The notes beneath the pieces were generated by a model. That model saw only the letters and a list, made by a program, of their open reading frames with translations, had not been told where the DNA came from and made no database searches. Below, in pieces: positions 8,860-16,974 of a DNA stretch of 64,000 nucleotides. Each line of letters opens with the position of its first letter. Position 1 is the first letter of the stretch. The position numbers were made by a program, and so were the translations under genes. This DNA comes from Aestuariibaculum suncheonense (GTDB taxonomy: Bacteria; Bacteroidota; Bacteroidia; Flavobacteriales; Flavobacteriaceae): assembly GCF_014596935.1 (NCBI RefSeq), contig NZ_JACVXC010000001.1, positions 554,783 to 618,782 on the forward strand, read 5' to 3'.

Positions 8860-8968
8860 TAAAATTGAATTTTGTTAAATATTCCGCAAAAGTACATAAT
8901 ATTAAGTGTGTTTTCTTGTCTAAAAGGGGGGGATTTTATTCACAGGCTATTAACTTTAACACTTTGTT

Positions 8969-8976
8969 TACATTTG
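8969..8976 (+). promoter_or_regulatory. Probable -7 element of the UbiA-like gene
   Basis: TACATTTG matches TAnnTTTG and ends five bases before the ATG at 8981. If used, the transcript would be almost leaderless. No clear -33 TTTG was found at the right spacing. Confidence 0.35.
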
Positions 8977-8980
8977 TGTT

Positions 8981-9814
8981 ATGAAAATTTTTAAACAGCT
9001 CCTGAATTTTTATATCAATAGTAGTTTGCATGTAGCCTTTGCGGTGGTAGCTTTAACATGGATTACGTTGTTGGAATTTCATATATCTTTTGATAAATAT
9101 CTACTCACATTTGTATTTTTTGCCTCGGTTACGGGCTATAATTTTGTGAAGTATTTTGGTATTGCTAAGTTTCATCATCGTAGTTTATCCAGTTGGTTGA
9201 AAGCTATACAAATCCTGTCGTTTTTCTGTTTTGTTTTCATGTGTTATTACCTAATGAAACTGAAGTTGGAAACCCTTTTGTTTATTGTCGGTTGTGGGGT
9301 TGTTACGTTCTTTTATGCGATTCCGTTTTTGCCTAAGCGATTTTATCTGGATAGTAAACAAAATTTAAGGAATATAGGAGGTTTGAAGGTCTACTTAATT
9401 GCGTTAGTATGGTCTGGGGTTACTGTGTTTTTACCTGTGATTAATAGTCATTATAGCATTGATGCAGATGTGATTTTAACTGCCATTCAACGCTTGATTT
9501 TCATTATTGTAATTATGTTGCCTTTTGAAATTCGAGACCTGAGTTATGATAGTCTGAGACTGGCAACCATTCCTCAGAAAATGGGGGTGCAGCAAACCAA
9601 AGTTATGGGTATGGTATTATTGGGTATTTTTTACGCTTTAGAATTTTTTAAGGATAATATGGTTTCAGGGAGTTTGCTCGTTATGTTCTTAATAAGTGCT
9701 GTAACCTTATATTTCGTGAAGCATGCCGAGGTTAAACAGGGGCAGTATTATTCTTCGTTTTGGGTTGAAGGATTACCGATTTTATGGTTGTTATTATTGT
9801 TGATTTTTAACTGA
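8981..9814 (+). CDS. UbiA-like polytopic membrane protein, first Asp motif degenerate
   Basis: A 277-residue protein with about eight or nine hydrophobic segments. It resembles the UbiA prenyltransferase superfamily, whose members attach prenyl chains to aromatic or other acceptors in the inner membrane. The second Asp-rich motif is well kept in EIRDLSYDSLRLATIPQKMG (Asp186 and Asp190, then the TxPxxxG tail). The first motif, normally NxxxDxxxD, is reduced to Asn54 in YNFVKYFG with no Asp at the expected places. This makes normal Mg-diphosphate binding doubtful. It could be a divergent enzyme or a non-catalytic relative. It faces gcvP across a short divergent region and overlaps the small zinc-finger gene by eight bases at its 3' end. 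Confidence 0.6.
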   Translation: MKIFKQLLNFYINSSLHVAFAVVALTWITLLEFHISFDKYLLTFVFFASVTGYNFVKYFGIAKFHHRSLSSWLKAIQILSFFCFVFMCYYLMKLKLETLLFIVGCGVVTFFYAIPFLPKRFYLDSKQNLRNIGGLKVYLIALVWSGVTVFLPVINSHYSIDADVILTAIQRLIFIIVIMLPFEIRDLSYDSLRLATIPQKMGVQQTKVMGMVLLGIFYALEFFKDNMVSGSLLVMFLISAVTLYFVKHAEVKQGQYYSSFWVEGLPILWLLLLLIFN

Positions 9815-10073
9815 TTTCCTGCTCTTTTAAAGCTTTTTCAAATTTAGCTTTCAGTGCTTCTTTACACTGTTTGTCCATACATTTAAGGTTAGAAGATTTT
9901 ATAGCTTCCGTAAGTTTTTTATTGTTTTTCGTGTAGTCTCTGCAACAGGGGCATAACATTAAGTGAATATTTAATCTTAATTGTTCCCAAAGGGAAGCTT
10001 CTTTGTATTGCGCCTTATCGCAAACATGATTTGCTTTATTACAAGGTGTTGTAATGTTATTTTTATCACTCAT
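9807..10073 (-). CDS. Small zinc-binding protein, probable anti-sigma factor
   Basis: With the ATG at 10073 this is an 88-residue soluble protein; a longer frame begins at 10100 but would overlap the sigma gene by 25 bases, whereas this start lies two bases after the sigma stop. It contains His37-x3-Cys41-x2-Cys44 (HLMLCPCC), the pattern of ZAS-type zinc anti-sigma factors, plus further Cys and His residues (Cys11, His16, Cys18) and a Lys-rich helical tail. No membrane helix is present, so it would act in the cytoplasm, perhaps sensing redox or metal state and holding the ECF sigma factor encoded just before it. The pairing is the main evidence for the role. Confidence 0.65.
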   Translation of the reverse strand: MSDKNNITTPCNKANHVCDKAQYKEASLWEQLRLNIHLMLCPCCRDYTKNNKKLTEAIKSSNLKCMDKQCKEALKAKFEKALKEQEIS

Positions 10074-10075
10074 AA

Positions 10076-10627
10076 TTAAAACCAGTTTTCTTTTAAACAT
10101 TCAGCCATTGCCGTACGTGCTCTGTGAATAATAACCCAAAGGTTAGACGCAGTGATATTGAGTTCATTACAAATAATTTCAGTGTCTTGTCCCTCAATAG
10201 TTTTCATTCTAAACACCTGGGCTTGTTTTTCAGGAAGTTTACCCAAGCAATTATAAATAGCATCTCCAAGTTCGGTGTTTTCCATAGCATCTTCGGCTGT
10301 TTTGTCGAACGGATCTGCCACACGTTCTTCCAGCCAGTCGCCTTCGTCTTCATCAGTATTGAAGTTTACACGTACTTCGGCCTGTCCTTTATTAGAATTA
10401 ATCTTACGGTAATAATCAATGATTTTACGTTTTAAAATAGAAATCAGCCACGTGCGCTCGCTAGATTCACCTTTAAAGTTTTTCATTGATTTTAACCCGG
10501 CAAAAAATGTGTCTTGAACTAAGTCCTGAGCTATTTCTCTGTCGTTAACACGAGAAATAGTGTAATTATAGAGATAATCGGAATATAAATCGATCCACCT
10601 ATTCGGATTAATTTCGTGGTTAGACAT
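10076..10627 (-). CDS. ECF-type RNA polymerase sigma factor
   Basis: A 183-residue sigma-70 family protein with the two-domain ECF layout: region 2 at about residues 15-85 (DREIAQDLVQDTFFAGLKSM ... ERTWLISILKRKIIDYYRK) and region 4 at about 125-180 (LGKLPEKQAQVFRMKTIEG ... NITASNLWVIIHRARTAM). The linker is acidic. ECF sigmas direct polymerase to stress or envelope regulons and are normally held by an anti-sigma factor. The next gene, two bases downstream, encodes a small HxxxCxxC protein that fits this role. The helix-turn-helix of region 4 has the usual 'xLxxLPxxxxxVFxL' start. Confidence 0.9.
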   Translation of the reverse strand: MSNHEINPNRWIDLYSDYLYNYTISRVNDREIAQDLVQDTFFAGLKSMKNFKGESSERTWLISILKRKIIDYYRKINSNKGQAEVRVNFNTDEDEGDWLEERVADPFDKTAEDAMENTELGDAIYNCLGKLPEKQAQVFRMKTIEGQDTEIICNELNITASNLWVIIHRARTAMAECLKENWF

Positions 10628-10667
10628 TGGTTAGGCTGTTTATAGATACCTTTCAAAAATAGAATAA

Positions 10668-10695
10668 AAAAGCCGATGTATTACAATCGGCTTTT
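10668..10695 (-). terminator. Intrinsic terminator of the M3 peptidase gene
   Basis: Ten-base arms AAAAGCCGAT (10668-10677) and ATCGGCTTTT (10686-10695) with an 8-base loop. On the minus strand it is followed by a T run. It lies eight bases after the peptidase gene and upstream of the sigma gene. Confidence 0.75.
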
Positions 10696-10703
10696 CATTT
10701 GTT

Positions 10704-12743
10704 CTAATTTTTTATTAATCCTGCACGTCTTAATAAAGCTTCTGGCTGCGGTTCTTTTCCGCGGAAGCGTTTGTATAAGATCATTGGATCTTCGGTACCA
10801 CCTTGCGACAATACATGGTCTTTAAATTTCTTGGCGACTTCAGGATTAAAAATGCCTTCTTCTTTAAAGTACTCGAAAGCATCGGCATCTAAAACTTCAG
10901 CCCATTTGTAACTGTAATATCCCGAGCTGTATCCGCCTTGAAAAATGTGAGAGAACGATGTGCTCATGCAGTTTTCGGGAACATCAGGATATAGTTTGGT
11001 GTTTTCGAAAGCTTGAGTTTCGAAATCTTTCACCGAAGTGATGTTTTCTGGAGAATCGCCACCGTGCCAGCTCATATCTAATAAACCAAAACTCAACTGA
11101 CGTAAGGTTTGCATGCCTTCATGGAAGGTTGCCGATTCTTTAATTTTTTCAACCAATTCCATAGGAATTACTTCACCGGTTTCGTAGTGTGTAGCGAACA
11201 GTTCTAAAGCTTCTTTTTCGTAACACCAGTTTTCCATAACCTGACTTGGCAATTCTACAAAATCCCAAAATACGCTGGTTCCGGAAAGGCTAGGGTAGGT
11301 GGTGTTAGCCAACATACCATGTAGCGCATGACCGAATTCGTGGAAAAAAGTAGTCACCTCGTTAAAGGTTAATAACGACGGTTTGCTCTTGGTTGGTTTC
11401 GTGAAATTACAAACGATAGAAATATGCGGACGGCTGTTTTCGCCATCTTTTACATATTGTGGTTTATAAGAGGTCATCCAGGCACCGTTACGCTTTCCAG
11501 GTCTTGGGAAAAAGTCGGCGTAAAGAATGGAAATGTAATCACCGTTGATGTTAGTAACTTTATAAGTTAATACATCGTCGTGATATTTGTCGATGGTATT
11601 TATTTCTTCAAATTGTAAACCGAAAAGTTTTTCGGCAACAGTAAATGCTCCGTTAATAACATTTTCTAGTTTGAAATAAGGTTTTAGTTTTTCATCATCT
11701 AAATTGAATAATTTCTGTTTCAATTTTTCTGAATAATATGCCGAATCCCACTTTTGAAGCTGATCAATACCGTCTAAATCTTTGGCGAATTGTTCAAGGT
11801 TTTTGAACTCTTTTTGAGCAGCAGGTTTAGCTTTTTCAAGAATATCGTTTAAGAAGGTTTGAACAGTTTTCGGATTTTTAGCCATACGTTCTTCGAGAAC
11901 GAAATCGGCATGAGTTTTATATCCTAAAAGATTCGCGCGCTGGTGACGCAATTTTACGATGTTTAAAACAATTTCCTGATTGTCTAACTCATCATTCTGG
12001 AACGATTTTGCACCAAACGCAATCGCTAAAGTTTTGCGTAATTCACGATTATCGACATAGGTCATAAACGGAATATAGCTTGGGTAATCTAAAGTAATTA
12101 ACCAACCGTCTTTGCCTTTGTTTTCTGCTAATTGGGCAGCAGCTTCTATAGCGCCTTCCGGTAAACCAGCTAAATCATCTTCATTTGTAATGTGAAGTTC
12201 GTATTTATTGGTTTCAGCTAAAACGTTCTCACCGAATTTTAATTTCAGCTTACTTAATTCTTTGTCAATCTCACGAAGTTGTTGTTTTTTATCTTCCGCT
12301 AGGTTTGCTCCGTTTCTTGAAAAGCTTTTATATTTTTTATCTAAAAGAGTGGCTTGTTCGGTAGTTAAATCTAACGAATCTTTAGCATCGTAAACGGTTT
12401 TAACGCGTTTAAAAAGTGCTTCGTTTAAGGTGATATCGTTACTGAATTCAGATAAGAGAGGAGATACCTCTTGTGCTATTTTTTGAATTTCATCGTTAGT
12501 CTCAGCTGAATTCAAATTGAAAAATATGCTCGATACGCGATCTAATTGTTCACCAGAAAAATCTAAAGCTTCAATCGTATTTTGAAAAGTTGGAGCTTCC
12601 GGATTGTTGGTAATAGCGTCAATTTCAGCTTTAGCGTCTTCAATACCTTGTTTTATAGCAGGCAGAAAATCACTATTATTAATTTGTGAAAATGGCGCAG
12701 TATTAAAAGGAGTTTGAAATTTTTTTAATAAGATGTTTATCAT
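10704..12743 (-). CDS. M3 family metallopeptidase (oligopeptidase A / Dcp type)
   Basis: A 679-residue zinc peptidase of family M3, which includes oligopeptidase A and peptidyl-dipeptidase Dcp; it trims short peptides. The zinc site is complete: His468-Glu469-x-x-His472 in FFHEFGHALHG and the third ligand Glu497 in DFVELPSQVMENW. Length fits the family. No signal peptide is visible at the N-terminus (MINILLKKFQTPFNTAPF), which argues for a cytoplasmic oligopeptidase rather than the exported form some relatives have. Which of the two activities applies cannot be told by eye. The gene stands alone, with a clear terminator after it. Confidence 0.92.
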   Translation of the reverse strand: MINILLKKFQTPFNTAPFSQINNSDFLPAIKQGIEDAKAEIDAITNNPEAPTFQNTIEALDFSGEQLDRVSSIFFNLNSAETNDEIQKIAQEVSPLLSEFSNDITLNEALFKRVKTVYDAKDSLDLTTEQATLLDKKYKSFSRNGANLAEDKKQQLREIDKELSKLKLKFGENVLAETNKYELHITNEDDLAGLPEGAIEAAAQLAENKGKDGWLITLDYPSYIPFMTYVDNRELRKTLAIAFGAKSFQNDELDNQEIVLNIVKLRHQRANLLGYKTHADFVLEERMAKNPKTVQTFLNDILEKAKPAAQKEFKNLEQFAKDLDGIDQLQKWDSAYYSEKLKQKLFNLDDEKLKPYFKLENVINGAFTVAEKLFGLQFEEINTIDKYHDDVLTYKVTNINGDYISILYADFFPRPGKRNGAWMTSYKPQYVKDGENSRPHISIVCNFTKPTKSKPSLLTFNEVTTFFHEFGHALHGMLANTTYPSLSGTSVFWDFVELPSQVMENWCYEKEALELFATHYETGEVIPMELVEKIKESATFHEGMQTLRQLSFGLLDMSWHGGDSPENITSVKDFETQAFENTKLYPDVPENCMSTSFSHIFQGGYSSGYYSYKWAEVLDADAFEYFKEEGIFNPEVAKKFKDHVLSQGGTEDPMILYKRFRGKEPQPEALLRRAGLIKN

Positions 12744-12801
12744 TTTGGTAATAAATATGTTAAAACAAAAAATATATTATGCATACATAGTATATTTTTT
12801 G

Positions 12802-12890
12802 TAGATTTGACGCAGTTCAATTGAAAGAGTGACTAACTCAAATGAATTATTCTTAATAGCACTAAACCCCGAATCACTTCGGGGTTTTTT
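12802..12890 (+). ncRNA. Possible small RNA (promoter-like word plus strong terminator)
   Basis: Between two minus-strand genes the plus strand carries TAGATTTG (12802-12809), a match to the -7 consensus, then short self-pairing words (TTCAATTGAA, GAGT...ACTC) and a terminator with a T6 tail pointing in the plus direction. No reading frame of note is present. A transcript of about 70-75 nt starting near 12816 is possible. No -33 element was found, so this is a weak candidate. Confidence 0.25.
12864..12887. terminator. Strong GC-rich hairpin terminator after purE
   Basis: Arms AAACCCCGAA and TTCGGGGTTT with a TCAC loop. It lies just past the purE stop and can end that operon. The longer T tract (TTTTTT) follows on the plus strand, while the minus-strand side has only TTTA, so it works best in the direction opposite to purE. 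Confidence 0.75.
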
Positions 12891-12893
12891 GAT

Positions 12894-13373
12894 TTATAAT
12901 CCTTTAGCCGACTCGTATACCTTTTGCTTTAAGCTTTCTTTGTAGTCAATTATTTTGTTTAAAACGACTTCGTCTGCAGAGCCAATAATTTGTGCAGCTA
13001 AGATTCCCGCATTCTTTGCACCGTTTAAAGCTACAGTTGCTACAGGGACACCTCCAGGCATTTGTAGAATGGATAATACAGAATCCCAACCATCTATAGA
13101 GTTGCTGCTTTTTACAGGAACACCAATAACAGGCAGTGGTGATAATGAGGCAATCATACCAGGTAAATGCGCAGCACCACCGGCACCAGCTATAATAACG
13201 CCAATACCACGCGTATGTGCATTTTTACCATAATCGAATAATTTTTCAGGAGTTCTGTGAGCAGACACGATATCTACTTCAACTTCAATATTGAAATCTT
13301 TTAAAATGTCTATAGCGTCTTGCATTACAGGCAAATCGCTTTTGCTTCCCATGATGATTCCTACTTTATTCAT
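12894..13373 (-). CDS. purE: N5-carboxyaminoimidazole ribonucleotide mutase
   Basis: A 159-residue class I PurE, which moves the carboxylate from N5 to C4 of aminoimidazole ribonucleotide in de novo purine synthesis. Conserved parts are visible: MGSKSD near residues 8-13, SAHRTP at 37-42, and the GAGGAAHLPGM loop at 63-73 that lines the active site. Size and motifs are fully typical. purK lies immediately upstream with 42 bases between, so the two form an operon and pass the unstable carboxylated intermediate from one to the other. A GC-rich hairpin follows the gene. Confidence 0.97.
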   Translation of the reverse strand: MNKVGIIMGSKSDLPVMQDAIDILKDFNIEVEVDIVSAHRTPEKLFDYGKNAHTRGIGVIIAGAGGAAHLPGMIASLSPLPVIGVPVKSSNSIDGWDSVLSILQMPGGVPVATVALNGAKNAGILAAQIIGSADEVVLNKIIDYKESLKQKVYESAKGL

Positions 13374-13415
13374 CTATAATTGTTTTTGTGTTTTTTGCTT
13401 TTATTGAATCAGCTT

Positions 13416-14570
13416 TTATTCGCTAATCACTTTTATGGTCGATTTTACTTCTTCGGCAATTTTTCTAGCCATATTGATGTCTTGGTCTACAATGGTAACA
13501 TGTCCCATTTTTCTAAACGGACGCGTTTGTTTTTTACCATAGATATGAGGTGTAACACCATCAAGACCCATAATGTTTGAGATGTTTTCGTAAACCACAT
13601 TGCCGCTGTAACCTTCAGAGCCCACTAAGTTTACCATTACGCCACCAACTTTACTGTCGGTACGTCCAAGAGGTAAATTTAAAATAGCTCTTAAGTGCTG
13701 TTCGAATTGCGATGTATAACTCGCTTCGATAGATTGGTGACCAGAGTTGTGAGGTCGTGGGGCAACTTCGTTAATTAAAATTTCGTCGTTTTGCGTCTGG
13801 AACATTTCAACAGCTAATAAACCAACATGGTTAAAGGCTTCCGAAGTTTTTAAAGCGACGTCAATTGCTTTTTGTGCAACGTCTTCCGGAATTCTAGCCG
13901 GGCAAATTACGTATTCAACCTGGTTAGCTTCCGGGTGGAATTCCATTTCAACCACTGGGAAATTTTTGCTCTCACCTGATGGTGTGCGGGCTACGATTAC
14001 AGCCAACTCATTTTTAAATGGTACTAATTCTTCAGCAATACATTCTACATTTGGTAAACCTTCTAAATCGGAAACGGATTTTACAATTTTAACGCCTTGT
14101 CCGTCGTAACCAAACTGTGCCGATTTCCAAACGAAAGGAATTGTTAAACTACCGTGCTCGATAGCTTCTTTAACTTCAGAAGTATAAGCAAAACGGGTGA
14201 AAGGAGATGTAGGTAAATTGTTGTCTCGGTAAAACAATTTTTGTCTCGCTTTATTTTGAATGGTACGCAAGGTTTGTGATGCAGGATATACTTTTACTCC
14301 TTCTTTTTCAAGCGCTTCTAAAGCATCAACATTTACGTTTTCAATTTCAAAAGTTAATACATCCACCTGTTTACCAAAATTGTAAACAGCATCATAATCC
14401 ATTAAATCACCTAAATGAAATTCGTTACTTGCAATTTTACAAGGCGCTTCGTTACTTGCGTCTAACACACAAGTGTATATGTCAAACTTTCTGGTATCGT
14501 TAAGCAACATTTTACCTAATTGACCGCCACCAAGAATACCTAATTTAAAATTTGAAGAAAAATAGTTCAT
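13416..14570 (-). CDS. purK: 5-(carboxyamino)imidazole ribonucleotide synthase
   Basis: A 384-residue ATP-grasp enzyme that carboxylates aminoimidazole ribonucleotide with bicarbonate and ATP, making the substrate of PurE. The N-terminal LGILGGGQLGKMLL dinucleotide-like fold and the ATP-grasp parts (PFVWKSAQFGYDGQG, INEVAPRPHNSGH) are clear. Length is normal. It is the first gene of the purK-purE unit and is divergent from the Hpt-Adk gene; the shared 154-base region holds CAAAAATA at 14621-14628, which on the minus strand reads TATTTTTG, a likely -7 element. No purine riboswitch was recognised. Confidence 0.96.
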   Translation of the reverse strand: MNYFSSNFKLGILGGGQLGKMLLNDTRKFDIYTCVLDASNEAPCKIASNEFHLGDLMDYDAVYNFGKQVDVLTFEIENVNVDALEALEKEGVKVYPASQTLRTIQNKARQKLFYRDNNLPTSPFTRFAYTSEVKEAIEHGSLTIPFVWKSAQFGYDGQGVKIVKSVSDLEGLPNVECIAEELVPFKNELAVIVARTPSGESKNFPVVEMEFHPEANQVEYVICPARIPEDVAQKAIDVALKTSEAFNHVGLLAVEMFQTQNDEILINEVAPRPHNSGHQSIEASYTSQFEQHLRAILNLPLGRTDSKVGGVMVNLVGSEGYSGNVVYENISNIMGLDGVTPHIYGKKQTRPFRKMGHVTIVDQDINMARKIAEEVKSTIKVISE

Positions 14571-14692
14571 TGTTTATCTTTAAAAATGAAATTAAATTGT
14601 CTAACCGACAAAATATGATGCAAAAATACACTTAAATATTAATTAGTATCTAAATCATAAATCAAAAAATGGTGATTCCTTAATCTATTGAT

Positions 14693-14700
14693 TATCTTTG
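14693..14700 (+). promoter_or_regulatory. Probable -7 element of the Hpt-Adk gene
   Basis: TATCTTTG matches TAnnTTTG and sits 25 bases before the GTG start at 14725. No convincing -33 TTTG was found upstream. Confidence 0.45.
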
Positions 14701-14724
14701 CACCTTTATTAAAAATAAGTTTCA

Positions 14725-15834
14725 GTGGTAAAGCTACACGACAAATTTTTTAAACCGTTTATTTCTGCCGAAGAAATAGATCGGGCTATGACGCGAATGG
14801 CGAGCGAGATAGCAAAAGATATTGGAGATGAAATTCCTGTGTTTGTAGGTATTTTAAATGGATCGTTTATGGTAGTAAGCGATTTTGTAAAGAAATATCA
14901 AAAACCATGTGAAGTAACGTTTATTAAGTTAGCCTCTTATGAAGGTGTAAAGTCTACAGAAGACATTCAAAGACTTATTGGCTTAACACAAGATTTATCT
15001 GGACGTACGGTGGTTATTCTGGAAGATATTATCGATACCGGTAATACGCTGGCAGAAGTACACCGCATTTTCAAAAATGAAAATGTAAAATCGTTAAAAA
15101 TAGCCACGTTATTTTACAAACCTGAAGCTTATAAAAAAGATTTCAAACTTCATTATGTTGGTATAGAGATTCCTAATAAATTTATTGTAGGCTATGGTTT
15201 AGATTACGATGGACTGGGAAGAAACTTACCTGAGATATATCAAATAAAACAAACACAATACATGACAAATTTAGTGCTATTTGGCCCTCCAGGTGCAGGT
15301 AAAGGAACACAGGCAGAATTTTTAAAAGAGAAATATAAGTTAGTGCATATTTCTACAGGTGACGTTTTTAGATACAATATTAAAAACGAAACGGCTTTAG
15401 GAATGTTAGCAAAATCATACATTGACAAAGGCGAGTTAGTTCCAGATCAGGTAACGATTGATATGCTTGAAGCTGAAGTTGAAAAAAATACAGATGCTAA
15501 CGGATTTATCTTTGATGGGTTCCCTCGCACAAGTGCACAGGCTGATGCCTTAGATAAGTTAATGGAAAGTAAAGATTCTGCGATTAGCGCTATGGTTGCT
15601 TTAGAAGTAGATGATGAAATTTTAGTAGAGCGATTAATAAAAAGAGGTGAAACCAGTGGAAGAGCTGATGATGCCGACGAGTCTATTATTAGAAACAGAA
15701 TTACAGAATACTATAACAAAACAGCGATCTTAAAAGATTACTATTCGGCTCAAAATAAATACTTTGGTGTGGATGGTGTAGGATCTATCGAAGAGATTAC
15801 TGTGCGTTTAAGCAGCGTTATAGACAATTTATAA
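14725..15834 (+). CDS. Fused hypoxanthine phosphoribosyltransferase - adenylate kinase
   Basis: One uninterrupted frame of 369 codons joins two purine enzymes. Residues 1-179 are hypoxanthine phosphoribosyltransferase, which salvages hypoxanthine to IMP: see VGILNGSFMV and the PRPP-binding loop EDIIDTGNTL at 100-109. Residues 180-369 are a complete short-lid adenylate kinase: P-loop GPPGAGKGT at 187-195, FDGFPRT, and RLIKRGETSGRADD. The joint is only a few residues (QIKQTQY) before the adk ATG at 15262, as if a stop codon between neighbouring genes was lost. Internal initiation at 15262 could still give free kinase. The start is GTG at 14725, matching the usual VKLHDK beginning of flavobacterial Hpt. 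It faces purK, and obgE follows after a terminator. Confidence 0.9.
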   Translation: MVKLHDKFFKPFISAEEIDRAMTRMASEIAKDIGDEIPVFVGILNGSFMVVSDFVKKYQKPCEVTFIKLASYEGVKSTEDIQRLIGLTQDLSGRTVVILEDIIDTGNTLAEVHRIFKNENVKSLKIATLFYKPEAYKKDFKLHYVGIEIPNKFIVGYGLDYDGLGRNLPEIYQIKQTQYMTNLVLFGPPGAGKGTQAEFLKEKYKLVHISTGDVFRYNIKNETALGMLAKSYIDKGELVPDQVTIDMLEAEVEKNTDANGFIFDGFPRTSAQADALDKLMESKDSAISAMVALEVDDEILVERLIKRGETSGRADDADESIIRNRITEYYNKTAILKDYYSAQNKYFGVDGVGSIEEITVRLSSVIDNL

Positions 15835-15864
15835 AATCTTAATCCGTAAGGAATTAAAGCAATA

Positions 15865-15904
15865 AAAACCATATCTTTAAAGTATTAAGGATATGGTTTT
15901 TTTA
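15865..15904 (+). terminator. Intrinsic terminator after the Hpt-Adk gene
   Basis: Eleven-base arms AAAACCATATC (15865-15875) and GATATGGTTTT (15890-15900) with a 14-base loop, then more T residues. It separates the purine gene from obgE. Confidence 0.75.
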
Positions 15905-15962
15905 AAATAAAAGTAGTATTTAATAGAACATCCACTTTTGTGGAAGACAAAAATAAACAACA

Positions 15963-16961
15963 ATGACAGAAGGAAATTTCGTTGATTACGTGAAAATGTA
16001 TGTAAGCTCGGGAAATGGGGGGAAAGGATCTGCACACTTACATCGCGAAAAATATATAGCAAAAGGAGGACCCGATGGAGGAGATGGTGGTCGTGGCGGT
16101 CACGTTATCGTTCGCGGTCAATCAAACTTATGGACCCTTTTGCATTTAAAGTTTAAAAAACATATTCGTGCCGGTCATGGTGAACACGGTAGTAGCGGTA
16201 GAAGTTTTGGTGCCGATGGAGAAGATGTTTATGTAGATGTTCCATTAGGAACAGTTGTTCGCGATACAGAAACGAATGAAATTCTGTTTGAAATTACCGA
16301 GGAAGGACAAGAACAAATCTTGGCTCAAGGTGGTAAAGGGGGGTTAGGAAACTGGCATTTTAAAACAGCAACCAACCAGACACCGCGATATGCTCAACCT
16401 GGATTACCTTTAGAAGAAAAGTATGTAACTATGGAGCTTAAGGTACTAGCCGATGTAGGCTTGGTAGGATTCCCAAATGCTGGTAAATCAACCTTACTTT
16501 CTGTTGTGACTTCAGCAAAACCTAAAATTGCCGATTACGAATTTACCACTTTAAAACCGAATTTAGGAATTGTAAAGTATCGCGATTTTCAAACTTTTGT
16601 AATGGCCGATATTCCGGGAATTATTGAAGGTGCAGCCGAAGGTCGTGGATTAGGACATTACTTTTTACGTCACATCGAGCGTAACTCTATTCTACTATTT
16701 TTAATCCCTGCCGATGCCGAAGATATTAGAAAACAGTACGATATTCTGTTAGACGAATTACGTCGTTATAATCCTGAAATGCTGGATAAGGAACGCATTA
16801 TTGCGATATCTAAATGTGATATGCTGGATGACGAACTTAAAGCAGAATTAAAAGAAGAATTAGATAACGAATTGCCAATACCTTACATGTTCATTTCGTC
16901 GGTAGCCCAGCAAGGCATTCAGGAGCTAAAAGACAAACTTTGGAAAATGTTGAATCAGTAA
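15963..16961 (+). CDS. obgE: GTPase Obg
   Basis: A 332-residue Obg GTPase, an essential protein that helps 50S ribosome assembly and the stress response. The glycine-rich Obg domain spans about residues 1-158 ([28 protein letters not shown]) and the G domain follows: G1 GFPNAGKS at 169-176, then [16 protein letters not shown], and SKCDM for base recognition. The extra C-terminal OCT domain of some Firmicutes is missing, which is normal in this phylum. It lies after the adenylate kinase fusion; the short interval holds a terminator and a small TCCAC-TTTT-GTGGA hairpin (15930-15943) just before the start. A potassium channel gene follows closely. Confidence 0.96.
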   Translation: MTEGNFVDYVKMYVSSGNGGKGSAHLHREKYIAKGGPDGGDGGRGGHVIVRGQSNLWTLLHLKFKKHIRAGHGEHGSSGRSFGADGEDVYVDVPLGTVVRDTETNEILFEITEEGQEQILAQGGKGGLGNWHFKTATNQTPRYAQPGLPLEEKYVTMELKVLADVGLVGFPNAGKSTLLSVVTSAKPKIADYEFTTLKPNLGIVKYRDFQTFVMADIPGIIEGAAEGRGLGHYFLRHIERNSILLFLIPADAEDIRKQYDILLDELRRYNPEMLDKERIIAISKCDMLDDELKAELKEELDNELPIPYMFISSVAQQGIQELKDKLWKMLNQ

Positions 16962-16974
16962 TGGATAGCCTGTG

